This document shows, piece by piece, positions 27,135 to 35,876 of a DNA stretch of 64,000 nucleotides; positions within the stretch are counted from its first letter, which is position 1, and the number at the start of each line of letters is the position of its first letter. The notes below the pieces were generated by a model. That model ran no database searches and was not told the origin of the DNA. It was given only the letters and a program-made list of their open reading frames with translations. This DNA comes from Rhizobium sp. Leaf371 (GTDB lineage: Bacteria > Pseudomonadota > Alphaproteobacteria > Rhizobiales > Rhizobiaceae). The position numbers and the translations under genes were made by a program. Where the stretch lies: the NCBI RefSeq assembly GCF_001424045.1, contig NZ_LMQB01000002.1:94848-158847 (forward strand). Reading direction: 5' to 3'.

Positions 27135-27207
27135 GCAGCCCGGGATAGATCATCCCAGGCGGAGTATCGGCTGCGACATCCTGTCGATAGCCGTTTCGAA
27201 GGAGGTA

Positions 27208-27369
27208 TCAGCCGCGGCGATAGGGAGCCGGGAAGCTGGTCGGGTCGATGCCGAGGGTGCTGAGGTCGCGCGCCTGGGGGCGACGGCCGCCTTCGATGGC
27301 TGCTGCTGCTGCGGATGCGGCGCCGATAACGGCAAAGGCACGGCCGAAAATGTTACGCTTGCTGGTCAT
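27208..27369 (-). CDS. Small Ala-rich conserved-looking protein, 53 residues
   Basis: Not a known function. ATG at 27369 is preceded by AGGAGA and the frame runs 53 codons to TGA. The product starts MTSKRNIFGRAFAVIGAASA, continues with an alanine stretch that could form one short hydrophobic helix, then a basic segment (EGGRRPQARD) and LSTLGIDPTSFPAPYRRG. Good ribosome binding site, its own terminator on the minus strand and codon use like its neighbours support a real gene. Location (cytosolic, or membrane-associated by the Ala segment) is inferred. Confidence 0.65.
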   Translation of the reverse strand: MTSKRNIFGRAFAVIGAASAAAAAIEGGRRPQARDLSTLGIDPTSFPAPYRRG

Positions 27370-27579
27370 TCTCTTCGTCTCCTGTTTTCGTCTTGTGTGA
27401 CCTTAAGATGGGCCTTCCAAGCCACTTTCACAACGTACAAGAGTTCATTGCAGCCATGCGTGGCAAGCAAGACGGAGGTCTTAAGAGATCGTTACTTTGC
27501 AAGGCAGCGCAACGATCGTGCAGAACCTGTGTATCTTTACAGGAGTTAAACCGATTATATTTGCCGGTGAGCGCTGAAC

Positions 27580-27614
27580 AAAAAATGGCCGGATGCTTCG
27601 GGGCATCCGGCCAT
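27580..27614 (-). terminator. Terminator of the tctCBA operon
   Basis: A 12-bp perfect stem (ATGGCCGGATGC / GCATCCGGCCAT) with a 6-base loop. On the minus strand it is followed by a T run, 26 bases after the tctA stop. Confidence 0.88.
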
Positions 27615-27639
27615 TCATGGTTTCAAGGGGTGGTTTCGA

Positions 27640-29157
27640 TCAGTCTTCGCTGGCAGCGAGCTGCGAGAGCACCTGGCCGCGGCCGCGTGCCCGCAGGATC
27701 AGGGGGACGATCAAAGCGAGCGCTGCGATGATCAGCAGGACCGCGGCGATCGGCGAGGTGAAGAGCACGCTCGGATCGCCCTGGCTGATCGCCAATGCCC
27801 GGCGCAGCTGTTGCTCGGCGAGCGGCCCGAGAATGAGGCCGACGACGACAGGGGCGATGGGATAGCCGAGGATGCGCATGACATAGCCGAGAAGGCCGAA
27901 GGCGAGCAGCATGCCGAGTTCGAAAACCGACGGATTGGCGCCGATGGTGCCGAGCGTCGCGAACAGCAGGATGCCTGCATAGAGCCAGGGCTTCGGGATG
28001 GTCAGCAGCTTTACCCAGAGACCGACCAGCGGCAGGTTGAGGACGAGCAGCATGAAGTTGGCGATCAGCAGCGAGGCGATGAGGCCCCAGACGAGCTGCG
28101 GATTGGTCGCAAACAGGAGCGGGCCCGGCTGCAGGCCGTATTGCTGGAAGCCGGCGAGCATGATGGCGGCGGTGGCCGTCGTCGGCAGGCCGAGCGTCAG
28201 CAGCGGCACCAGGGTACCGGCGGCGGACGCATTGTTGGCGGCTTCCGGTCCGGCAACGCCCTCGATCGCTCCTTCGCCGAATTCCTCCGGATACTTCGTC
28301 AGTCGCTTTTCGGTGGCGTAGGAGAGGAAGGTGCCGATTTCGGCACCGCCGGCCGGCATGGCGCCGATCGGGAAGCCGATCAACGTGCCGCGCAGCCAGG
28401 GCTTCCAGGAGCGGGCCCAATCCTGCTTGGTCATCCAGACCGAGCCCTTGACCGCCTCGACCTTGTCCGGCCCGGTGGCGCCCTGTGCCGCGATGTAGAG
28501 CGTCTCGCCGATCGCGAACATGGCGACGGCCAGCGTCGTCACCTCGATGCCGTCGAGCAGATCCGGGACACCGAAGCTCATGCGGGCCTGGCCCGTCAGC
28601 TGGTCGATGCCGACGATGGCAAGCGCAAAGCCGATGAAGAGCGAGGTGAGACCGCGCAGCGTCGAATCGCCGAAGGCCGAGGAGACGGTGACGAAGGCGA
28701 GGACCATGAGCGCGAAATATTCGCGCGGGCCGAAGACGAGCGCCACCTTGACCACGAAGGGTGCGATAAAGGCAAGACCGATGGTGGCGATGAGGCCGGC
28801 GACGAACGAGCCGATGGCGGCCGTGGCAAGCGCGGGCCCGCCGCGCCCTTTCCGGGCCATCTTGTTGCCCTCCAGCGCGGTCACGATGGAGGCGCTTTCG
28901 CCCGGCGTGTTGAGCAGGATCGACGTGGTGGAGCCGCCATACATGCCGCCATAATAAATGCCTGCGAACATGATCAGCGATCCCGCGGGATCGAGCCGGT
29001 AGGTCACGGGCAGCAGGAGCGCCACCGTCAGCGCCGGGCCGATGCCCGGGAGAACGCCGACCGCGGTGCCGAGCGTCACCCCGACGAGCGCGTAAAGCAG
29101 GTTCATCGGCTGCATGGCAATGCCGATGCCCTGGAGCAGGAATTCGAATGTCGACAT
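27640..29157 (-). CDS. tctA: Tripartite tricarboxylate transporter, large permease subunit TctA
   Basis: A 505-residue membrane protein with about 11-12 helices forming the transport channel of a TTT-family secondary transporter driven by an ion gradient. Hallmarks are [20 protein letters not shown] followed by [20 protein letters not shown] near the N-terminus, and the second-half repeat [15 protein letters not shown] and [20 protein letters not shown]. It is the third gene of tctC-tctB-tctA, 9 bases after tctB. The substrate is likely a di- or tricarboxylate (family inference). Confidence 0.95.
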   Translation of the reverse strand: MSTFEFLLQGIGIAMQPMNLLYALVGVTLGTAVGVLPGIGPALTVALLLPVTYRLDPAGSLIMFAGIYYGGMYGGSTTSILLNTPGESASIVTALEGNKMARKGRGGPALATAAIGSFVAGLIATIGLAFIAPFVVKVALVFGPREYFALMVLAFVTVSSAFGDSTLRGLTSLFIGFALAIVGIDQLTGQARMSFGVPDLLDGIEVTTLAVAMFAIGETLYIAAQGATGPDKVEAVKGSVWMTKQDWARSWKPWLRGTLIGFPIGAMPAGGAEIGTFLSYATEKRLTKYPEEFGEGAIEGVAGPEAANNASAAGTLVPLLTLGLPTTATAAIMLAGFQQYGLQPGPLLFATNPQLVWGLIASLLIANFMLLVLNLPLVGLWVKLLTIPKPWLYAGILLFATLGTIGANPSVFELGMLLAFGLLGYVMRILGYPIAPVVVGLILGPLAEQQLRRALAISQGDPSVLFTSPIAAVLLIIAALALIVPLILRARGRGQVLSQLAASED

Positions 29158-29166
29158 GACGCTCTC

Positions 29167-29661
29167 TTATAAGAAGAGGTGTTCGAGCGGCCCTGCCGGC
29201 AGCGACAGCTGCAGGAGACCGGCGAAGATGAGCCAGACGGCGAGACAGAGAAGAATGCCGACCGGAATGGTGATCCACAGCTTGCGCCGGCCGAAGCCCG
29301 CGGCCGTGAAGGCAAAGAGCAGGCCCGTGGCAACGGAGAAGCCGACCGTGCGCAGGAAGAGCATCTGCAGGACGAGGCCCCCGACGATCCAGGCGACCGG
29401 CGGAATCTCCTGGCGTTCGCGTGTCGGAAACTCGTTGCGGAAGGCGGCGACGGCCGTCCAGATGGCGAGACCGAGAAGACACCAGGCGATGACGAAGGGA
29501 ACGGTGGCGGGGCCTATCTTGGAATAATTGGCCATGGCCGACAGGCGGGAGCTATCCCAGAAGATCAGGCCGGCAAGGGCCCCGAGGAAGACGGCAACGG
29601 CAAGCGCCGCCCTGTCGGGGCGGCGCGAGCTTGCGCTGGGGGTGCGCGAGACGTCGCTCAT
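29167..29661 (-). CDS. tctB: Tripartite tricarboxylate transporter, small permease subunit TctB
   Basis: A 164-residue membrane protein with four hydrophobic helices, matching the TctB/DUF1468 small subunit that pairs with TctA. Helices begin at AALAVAVFLGALAGLIFWDS and include VAWIVGGLVLQMLFLRTVGF. The ATG overlaps the tctC stop by 4 bases and tctA begins 9 bases downstream, so the three subunits are made together. Confidence 0.92.
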   Translation of the reverse strand: MSDVSRTPSASSRRPDRAALAVAVFLGALAGLIFWDSSRLSAMANYSKIGPATVPFVIAWCLLGLAIWTAVAAFRNEFPTRERQEIPPVAWIVGGLVLQMLFLRTVGFSVATGLLFAFTAAGFGRRKLWITIPVGILLCLAVWLIFAGLLQLSLPAGPLEHLFL

Positions 29662-30602
29662 TGAACGAGGCCGATTTCTTTAAGGATGGTTTCGGTTGCC
29701 GAGACGTCCTTGGCGAGCTGTGCCTTGAAGGCGTCGCCCGAGAGATACGTGTCCTGCCAGCCCTTGGTCTTCAGCGTTTCCTGCCAGGAGGCGGACTTCA
29801 CCATCTTTTCGACGTCGGCTGTGACGGCGGCCTTCTGTTCGGCGGAAAGGCCGGGCGCAGCGGCGACCATGCGCCAGTTCTGCACGACGACGTCGAGGCC
29901 GCTTTCCTTCAAGGTCGGTGCTTCGACGCCGGCGATCTTCTCGGCGCTGGAGACGGCGAGAAGGCGCAGCGTGCCGGACTTCACCTGCGATTCGAATTCG
30001 CCGTAGCCGGAGATGCCGGCGGTAACCTGGTTGCCAAGGATGGCTGCGAGAGCCTCGCCGCCGCCCGAGAAGGCGATGTAGTTGATCTTGGTCGGATCGA
30101 CGCCGGCGGCCTTGGCGATGAGGCCGACCGCGATGTGGTCGGTGCCGCCGGCCGAGCCGCCAGCCCAGGACACCGAACCCGGATCCTTCTTCAGCGCCTC
30201 GACGAGGTCGCCCATGGTCTTCAGCGGCGATTCGGCGGGGACGACGATCGCTTCGTATTCGCCGGTCAGGCGGGCGATCGGCTCGACTTCGCTCAGCGAA
30301 ACCGGCGACTTGTTCGTGAGGATGGCGCCGACCATGACATAGCCGCCGACCAGCAACGCATTGGGGTTGCCGGCCGACTGGCTGGCGAACTGGGCGAGAC
30401 CGATGGTGCCGCCTGCGCCGGGCACGTTCTGAACCTGAACGTTGCCGGCGATCTTTTCCTGCTGCAGGGCGGTCTGCATCGAACGCGCCGTCTGGTCCCA
30501 GCCACCGCCGGGATTCGCCGGGGCGATGATGGTGTAGTCGGCTGCGGCCGCCGGAAGCGCCATGGCCCCGGCGATCAGGGATGCAATGAGAAACTGTTTC
30601 AA
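29658..30602 (-). CDS. tctC: Tripartite tricarboxylate transporter, periplasmic binding protein TctC
   Basis: A 314-residue extracytoplasmic solute receptor of the Bug/TctC family. The signal peptide is KQFLIASLIAGAMALPAAAA, then the mature protein starts ADYTIIAPANPGGGWDQTAR, the ligand-loop signature of TctC proteins; AGGTIGLAQF and WAGGSAGGTDH form further parts of the pocket. The start is TTG at 30602 with GGAGG 8 bases upstream. It delivers its substrate to TctAB. A perfect tandem repeat at 30787-30804 upstream may be the TctD binding site. Confidence 0.93.
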   Translation of the reverse strand: MKQFLIASLIAGAMALPAAAADYTIIAPANPGGGWDQTARSMQTALQQEKIAGNVQVQNVPGAGGTIGLAQFASQSAGNPNALLVGGYVMVGAILTNKSPVSLSEVEPIARLTGEYEAIVVPAESPLKTMGDLVEALKKDPGSVSWAGGSAGGTDHIAVGLIAKAAGVDPTKINYIAFSGGGEALAAILGNQVTAGISGYGEFESQVKSGTLRLLAVSSAEKIAGVEAPTLKESGLDVVVQNWRMVAAAPGLSAEQKAAVTADVEKMVKSASWQETLKTKGWQDTYLSGDAFKAQLAKDVSATETILKEIGLVQ

Positions 30603-30901
30603 GGTGACGTCCTCCGTCAGCGCATGTGCGCGCTTTGCTTCGATTGTTGACGCGAGGAGTTTTGGAAACAGGCGCGCGGCCAAGATCGACACGACCCTCG
30701 CTCCGACTGTTTTGGGTGAGACACTCCTCCGCACCGCTTCGTCACCGCCTCCACGCTGACGAACACCAGTAAGCCACCATAATAAGCTGACATCAACCTG
30801 ACATCCATGCATCCAGCGCATAACACAGCGTCGATCGCACGAGATTTCCGGGTGGCAGACGGCTGTTCTTGGAGAAAGCCCGGCGTTTTCTCTGGCAGAG
30901 G
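30603..30901. other. Promoter region of tctCBA
   Basis: 299 bases with no supported gene. It contains the perfect tandem repeat CTGACAT-N4-CTGACAT (30787-30804) and must carry the tctC promoter. I could not assign -35/-10 boxes with confidence. Confidence 0.5.
30787..30804. promoter_or_regulatory. Perfect 7-bp tandem repeat, candidate TctD (OmpR-family) operator
   Basis: CTGACAT-CAAC-CTGACAT: two identical 7-bp half-sites 11 bases apart, the geometry recognised by OmpR/PhoB-type winged-helix regulators. It is 185 bases before tctC and downstream of the binding-protein gene. The half-site also resembles a Pho box, so PhoB is the alternative reader. Confidence 0.45.
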
Positions 30902-31972
30902 CTAGCGAAGACCGAGCACGTCCTTCCAGCGGGCGATCAGACGGGCGCGCTTCACCTGGTCGAGATAGACCATCAGGCCGGGGCTGACGGGAACGGGGCG
31001 CAGCTGCGCGCCGAGAATATCTTGGAGGGTGCTCGCCGTGTTGTCGCCGGCCACCTCCGGATTAACGGCGGCGATGTGGAGTTCGCGCGCCATGATCGAC
31101 TGGCCCTCGGCCGACATGAAGAATTCGAGATATCGGCGTCCGAGTTCGGGTGCGGCGGCGGCCTCCGGCACGAGGCCGATCCTCGAGATGACGACCGTGT
31201 AGTCGGTCGACAGGATGATGCCGAGATCGGGATGATGTTCGGCCCAGTCGGCCGCATAGGACCCGACGATGTTGTAGCCGAGCAGGAAACGGCCGTCGGC
31301 GACCCGCTCCAGAATGTCGGAACTCGTCGCGTAGAGCTTGACGCCGGCCTCGCCCATCGCGCGGATAACCGACCAGATATCGCTGAATTGCTCCTGGTCG
31401 CGCGCCATGAACAGAAATCCGACGCCGGAGCGCTCGATGTCGTAGGTGCCGATGCGCCCACGGGCTGCATGTCCCGCATCCTTGAGGAAACGGACGAACT
31501 CGGCCCGCGTCGAGGGCGGCTTGCGCCCGACGAAACTCGGCTTGTGGTAGACGAACACGGCCGGCTCGAATGTCAGCGCATAGGCCGTGTTGCGCCAGTT
31601 GGCCCAGGCCGGCCAGGAGCGCGAGAGCGGCAGATTGCTCGGCTGGGCATAGCCGTCATTGGTGAGCTTTACCTGCAGGTCCATGGCCGAGGAAAAGGCG
31701 AAGTCCGCCGTCTTCTGCCCGGCATCCGTTTCCCGAACGATCCGGTCGTAGATCTCGCCGGTCAGCATGTTTTCGTGACGAACGGCAATGTCGGGATTAG
31801 CGTCCTGGAAGCCCCGGATCAGCGGCTGCGCGAGAGGATCGTCAAGCGAGGAGTAGACGTCGAGGATGGGTGCATCCGCCCGGCCGGATCGGGCAGGGAA
31901 GACATCGGGCGCAGCCGCCGCATCGATCGCACCGGCGAGAAACAGGAGGATGGCGGCAGCGAGGCTGTACAT
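30902..31972 (-). CDS. Periplasmic solute-binding protein paired with TctDE
   Basis: A 356-residue extracellular solute-binding protein of the ABC iron/phosphoglycerate-like class. It has a signal peptide (MYSLAAAILLFLAGAIDAAA), then ILDVYSSLDDPLAQPLIRGF, MLTGEIYDRIVRET and the C-terminal YLEFFMSAEGQSIMAREL typical of this fold. No ABC permease or ATPase is nearby. Instead it is divergent from tctDE, as are accessory periplasmic sensors such as PgtC beside PgtAB, so signalling rather than transport is plausible (inference). The ATG at 31972 gives a proper signal peptide; a TTG at 32008 is in frame upstream. Confidence 0.82.
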   Translation of the reverse strand: MYSLAAAILLFLAGAIDAAAAPDVFPARSGRADAPILDVYSSLDDPLAQPLIRGFQDANPDIAVRHENMLTGEIYDRIVRETDAGQKTADFAFSSAMDLQVKLTNDGYAQPSNLPLSRSWPAWANWRNTAYALTFEPAVFVYHKPSFVGRKPPSTRAEFVRFLKDAGHAARGRIGTYDIERSGVGFLFMARDQEQFSDIWSVIRAMGEAGVKLYATSSDILERVADGRFLLGYNIVGSYAADWAEHHPDLGIILSTDYTVVISRIGLVPEAAAAPELGRRYLEFFMSAEGQSIMARELHIAAVNPEVAGDNTASTLQDILGAQLRPVPVSPGLMVYLDQVKRARLIARWKDVLGLR

Positions 31973-32115
31973 GAGCGGGAGTGTGCGCCAGCGCCCGCTG
32001 CCGCACAAGTGTCGGGGTCACGGGTTCCGTTGCCTTTCCAGCCTCATGGCCGAATATCGTTTTGCCTGTGCCCGGACTTATTCTAGGATCGGCGGGGTCG
32101 AGGAGCCGCCGCGTT

Positions 32116-32814
32116 TTGAGAATCCTTCTGGTCGAAGACAACAAGGTCCTGTCGGAGGGACTTGCCGCCATTCTTCGCGGCAGCGGCTATGCCGTTGACG
32201 TCGTGCGCGACGGCGCTTCGGCGGACGCGGCCGCGGCGACGGAGCGTTTCGACCTCGTGATCCTCGATCTGACGCTGCCGGAGATGGACGGGCTCGACGT
32301 GCTGCGCTCCATGCGGGCGCGGCAGAACCGGTCGGCCGTGCTGATCCTCACCGCCCGTGGGAGTGCGGAGGAAAAGGTGCGCGGCCTCGATCTCGGTGCC
32401 GACGACTATATGATCAAGCCGTTCGATATCGGCGAGTTCGAAGCGCGCGTCCGCGTCCTCCTGCGGCGGCAGGCGGGTCTGCGTTCCTCCATGATCTCCT
32501 TCGGCTCCGTTTCGCTGGATCTGACCTCGCGGACCTTCTCGTCCGACGGCGTTCCCATCGATATTCCCTCGCGCGAAACAGGTCTTCTGGAGATCCTGTT
32601 CATGCGGGCCGGCAAGGTGGTGGCCAAGGATGCCATCATGCAGTCGCTGACGGCGTTCGACGACGATCTCAGCCCCAACGCCATCGAGCAATATGTCAGC
32701 CGCCTGCGCAAGCGCCTGTCCCCCTATGGGCTGACCGTGCGCACGGCGCGCGGCATCGGCTACTATCTCGACAAGGCGGAAGCGCCGGCAGAGCCTGCAC
32801 CGGAGACGCGATGA
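32116..32814 (+). CDS. tctD: Response regulator TctD, OmpR family
   Basis: A 232-residue two-component response regulator. The receiver domain has the acidic pair VEDN at 7-8, phospho-acceptor D51 (LVILDLTLPEMDG), the switch residue in ILTARGS, and K101 (MIKPFD). The OmpR-type winged helix follows from about residue 125 (SVSLDLTSRTF to RTARGIGYYLD). The start is a TTG at 32116 with GAGGAG upstream. It overlaps tctE by 4 bases. By analogy to TctD it should activate tctCBA in response to tricarboxylates sensed by TctE. Confidence 0.92.
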   Translation: MRILLVEDNKVLSEGLAAILRGSGYAVDVVRDGASADAAAATERFDLVILDLTLPEMDGLDVLRSMRARQNRSAVLILTARGSAEEKVRGLDLGADDYMIKPFDIGEFEARVRVLLRRQAGLRSSMISFGSVSLDLTSRTFSSDGVPIDIPSRETGLLEILFMRAGKVVAKDAIMQSLTAFDDDLSPNAIEQYVSRLRKRLSPYGLTVRTARGIGYYLDKAEAPAEPAPETR

Positions 32815-34223
32815 GCGGCGTGCGTGCGGCACATTCGCTGCGCCGGCGGCTGCTCGCCTGGCTGCTGGCGGCCACCGCCGTCATCGGCATCATCGCGCTC
32901 GGTGACACCTACCGGGAAGCCGTGAAGACGGCGAACAGCGTGTCGGACCGCGTGCTGGCGGGATCCGCGCTCGCAATCGCCGATCGCGTCGTCGTCGCCG
33001 AGGACGGCACGCTTGAGGTCGATATGCCCTATGTCGCGCTGGAAATGCTGACCTCGGCTGCACAGGACCGGGTGTTCTACCGGGTCGACGGGCCGCCCGG
33101 CCACTTCATAACGGGCTATCGCACCCTGCCCGGCATCGCCGAAATGCAGGGGCGGCAGGCCGTCTACCTCGATTCGGACTATCGCGGCGAGCCGATCCGG
33201 ATTGCAGCGCTCGAGCGCTCGGCCTCGACCGGGATCAACTCGCTGCCCTTCGTGGTGACGGTGGCGGAAACCACGGTGGCGCGCCAGCAGCTCGCCCGCG
33301 CGCTGCTGTTTCGCTCGGCGCTGCGGCTGTTTCTTCTGATCTTCGGCGCGGCGGCCATCGTCTGGATCGCCGTTACATTGTCGCTTCGTCCGCTCTACCG
33401 GCTGGGTGACGCGATCGCCGAGCGCAGCCCCGACGATCTCCGTCCGATCCGGCAGTCTGTCCCGCGGGAGGTGGAGGGGCTGGTCGAAACGGTCAATTCC
33501 TTCATGGTGCGGCTGCAATCGGCGCTCGATGCCATGCGGCATTTCTCGGGCAATGCGGGCCATCAGCTGCGCACGCCGCTTGCCGTCGTGCGGACGCAGC
33601 TTGCGCTGGCGGCCCGGTCCGAAAAGCCTGAGGACATCAAGACCTTCATCGCCCGCAGCGATGAGGCCGTCGGGCATGCCGAGCGGATTCTGGCGCAATT
33701 GCTGCTGCTTGCAAAGATCGACGCGACGGGATCGGGATCCGCGACGGCGCTCCCGCCGATGGACCTGATGGGAGTGGCGCGGGAGATCACGGCGGAATAT
33801 GTGCCCCGCGCGGCCGATGCCGGCATCGACCTCGGCTTCGAGGGCGAGGGGACGGCGTCGATCGCGGCGGAACCGCTGCTGATCGGCGAACTCCTGCGCA
33901 ATCTCGTGGAAAATGCGCTCGCCTATGCCGGTCAGGGCGCCGAGGTGACGGTGAGGGTGGGGCATGCCGCGGGCGTCGTGCTGCTCGATGTCGAGGACAA
34001 CGGCCCCGGCATTCCGCCGGAACGATTGCCGGCCGTGCGCCAGCGCTTTGCCCGGGGGGAGAGCGAGGCGCCCGGTCTCGGGCTGGGTCTGCCGATCGTC
34101 GAGGAGATCGCGGTTCGCTTTGAAGGCCGCCTTTCGCTGGGTCCGGCGGTGACAGCCGAGGGCAAGGCCGATCACGGTCTGAAGGCGAGGGTGACCTTTC
34201 CCGCAATTGTCGATGGCACGTGA
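32811..34223 (+). CDS. tctE: Sensor histidine kinase TctE
   Basis: A 470-residue inner-membrane histidine kinase. TM1 is at about 12-30 (RRLLAWLLAATAVIGIIALG), a periplasmic sensor of about 130 residues of the TctE_N type follows, TM2 is near 170-192, and then a linker. The H-box has phospho-acceptor H251 in GNAGHQLRTPLAVV. ATPase motifs NLVENALAYA (N), DVEDNGPGIPPERL (G1) and PGLGLGLPIVEEI (G2) are intact. Translationally coupled to tctD. Confidence 0.93.
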   Translation: MSGVRAAHSLRRRLLAWLLAATAVIGIIALGDTYREAVKTANSVSDRVLAGSALAIADRVVVAEDGTLEVDMPYVALEMLTSAAQDRVFYRVDGPPGHFITGYRTLPGIAEMQGRQAVYLDSDYRGEPIRIAALERSASTGINSLPFVVTVAETTVARQQLARALLFRSALRLFLLIFGAAAIVWIAVTLSLRPLYRLGDAIAERSPDDLRPIRQSVPREVEGLVETVNSFMVRLQSALDAMRHFSGNAGHQLRTPLAVVRTQLALAARSEKPEDIKTFIARSDEAVGHAERILAQLLLLAKIDATGSGSATALPPMDLMGVAREITAEYVPRAADAGIDLGFEGEGTASIAAEPLLIGELLRNLVENALAYAGQGAEVTVRVGHAAGVVLLDVEDNGPGIPPERLPAVRQRFARGESEAPGLGLGLPIVEEIAVRFEGRLSLGPAVTAEGKADHGLKARVTFPAIVDGT

Positions 34224-34382
34224 ACCAGCGGTCGCGAGGCGACCATTCGAAGGCGTGGTGATCCGATCAGCGGATTTCATTGGTCACGTCAAGGCAATCG
34301 CGGCAATCTCCGCAGCCATCTCTTGAAGGCGTCGATGGTGTCTGACGCTCGAAGAGGCGTGCGTCGATCCGGGAGCCTGCTC

Positions 34383-35834
34383 ATGCGTGTCACATCCGAT
34401 CTTACCCGTCATCTCAAGGACCCGCGGATCCTTGCCGAAGCCGAGGTGACGGGCGCGGCCTTCGAGGTGCGGAACCCCTCCAACGGCGTTCTGCTGGCAA
34501 CCCTGCCGGATATGGGCGTTCCGGAAACGCGCGCCGCGATCGAGCGGGCGGCATTGGCGCAGCCGGCCTGGGCGGGGCTCCCGGCCAAGGATCGCAGCCA
34601 GCTCATGCGGCGCTGGCACGATCTCGTTCTCGCGCATATCGACGATCTCGCCGCGATCCTGACGGCCGAGATGGGCAAGCCGCTTGCCGAGGCCCGGTCG
34701 GAGGTGCAGCACGCCGCCGCCTATATCGAGTGGTATGCGGAAGAGGCGAAGCGCGTCTATGGCGAGACCTTCCCGGCACCCTCCACCGACCGGCGGATGT
34801 TCGTGATCAAGCAGCCGGTCGGCATCGTCGGCACGATCACGCCCTGGAATTTCCCGGCCTCGATGGTGGCGCGCAAGGTCGCGCCGGCGCTGGCGGTCGG
34901 CTGCCCCGTCATCCTGAAGCCGGCCGAACAGACGCCGCTGGTGGCCGTCGCGCTGCACCGACTGGCGCTCGATGCCGGCTTTCCCCAAGGCGTCTTCCAG
35001 CTCGTTCTTGCGAGCGAAGGCCAGGCGGTCGGCTACGAGCTCTGCACGCATCCGAAGGTGCGCAAGATCAGCTTTACCGGCTCGACCGAGGTTGGGCGGC
35101 TTTTAATGCGGCAGTGCGCCGACCAGATCAAGAAGGTCAGCCTGGAGCTCGGCGGAAGCGCGCCGTTCATCGTCTTCGATGATGCGGATATCGATGCCGC
35201 GGTGGATGGCGCCGTGCAGGCGAAGTTCCGCAATGCCGGGCAGACCTGCACCTCGGCCAACCGGATCTACGTCCAGTCCGGCGTCTACGATGCCTTTGCG
35301 GAGAAGCTCGCGGCTCAGGTCGCCGATCTCGAGGTCGGGGACGGCTTCGAGCCGTCCGTTTCGGTCGGCCCGCTGATCGACGAGGCGGCGCTGCGCAAGG
35401 TGGCGCATCATGTCGAGGATGCGACGCTGCGTGGCGCGCAGGTGCTCTGCGGCGGCGGCCGGGTCGGCGAGACCGGCACCTTCTTTGCGCCGACGGTGCT
35501 GACCCATGTCGATCACGGCATGCTGGTCGCCTGCGACGAGACTTTTGGCCCGGTCGCGCCGGTCATACGGTTCGAGACGGTCGAGGATGTGATCCATCAG
35601 GCGAACGACACGATCTACGGCCTTGCCGCCTATTTCTACGCCACGGAGCTGCGCAAGGTCTGGCGGGTGGCGGAGGCACTGGAATACGGCATGATCGGGA
35701 TCAACACCGGCCGCATGTCGTCGGAGGCAGCACCGTTCGGCGGGTTGAAACAGTCGGGGATCGGCCGCGAAGGATCGCGTCATGGCATGGAGGATTATCT
35801 CGACATGAAATATCTCTGCATGGGCAATATCTGA
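34383..35834 (+). CDS. gabD: Succinate-semialdehyde dehydrogenase-type aldehyde dehydrogenase
   Basis: A 483-residue NAD(P)-dependent aldehyde dehydrogenase of the GabD class, oxidising succinate semialdehyde or a close relative to the acid. Motifs: GTITPWNFPASMVARKVAPA (cofactor site), FTGSTEVGRLL, catalytic glutamate in VSLELGGSAPF, nucleophilic cysteine in NAGQTCTSANR, and GRMSSEAAPFGGLKQSG near the C-terminus. ATG at 34383 follows GGGAG by 7 bases; the open frame begins 20 codons earlier. The M24 peptidase gene follows 42 bases later, probably in the same transcript. Exact aldehyde not provable from sequence. Confidence 0.88.
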   Translation: MRVTSDLTRHLKDPRILAEAEVTGAAFEVRNPSNGVLLATLPDMGVPETRAAIERAALAQPAWAGLPAKDRSQLMRRWHDLVLAHIDDLAAILTAEMGKPLAEARSEVQHAAAYIEWYAEEAKRVYGETFPAPSTDRRMFVIKQPVGIVGTITPWNFPASMVARKVAPALAVGCPVILKPAEQTPLVAVALHRLALDAGFPQGVFQLVLASEGQAVGYELCTHPKVRKISFTGSTEVGRLLMRQCADQIKKVSLELGGSAPFIVFDDADIDAAVDGAVQAKFRNAGQTCTSANRIYVQSGVYDAFAEKLAAQVADLEVGDGFEPSVSVGPLIDEAALRKVAHHVEDATLRGAQVLCGGGRVGETGTFFAPTVLTHVDHGMLVACDETFGPVAPVIRFETVEDVIHQANDTIYGLAAYFYATELRKVWRVAEALEYGMIGINTGRMSSEAAPFGGLKQSGIGREGSRHGMEDYLDMKYLCMGNI

Positions 35835-35876
35835 AACGCGTCGCCCCGGGGGCTCATCATGCGGATGGAGACAAAG

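Noticed and set aside
27811..29172. 453-codon plus-strand frame antisense to tctA
   Set aside because: Charged, Asp/Glu/Gly-rich shadow typical of antisense to a membrane protein gene.
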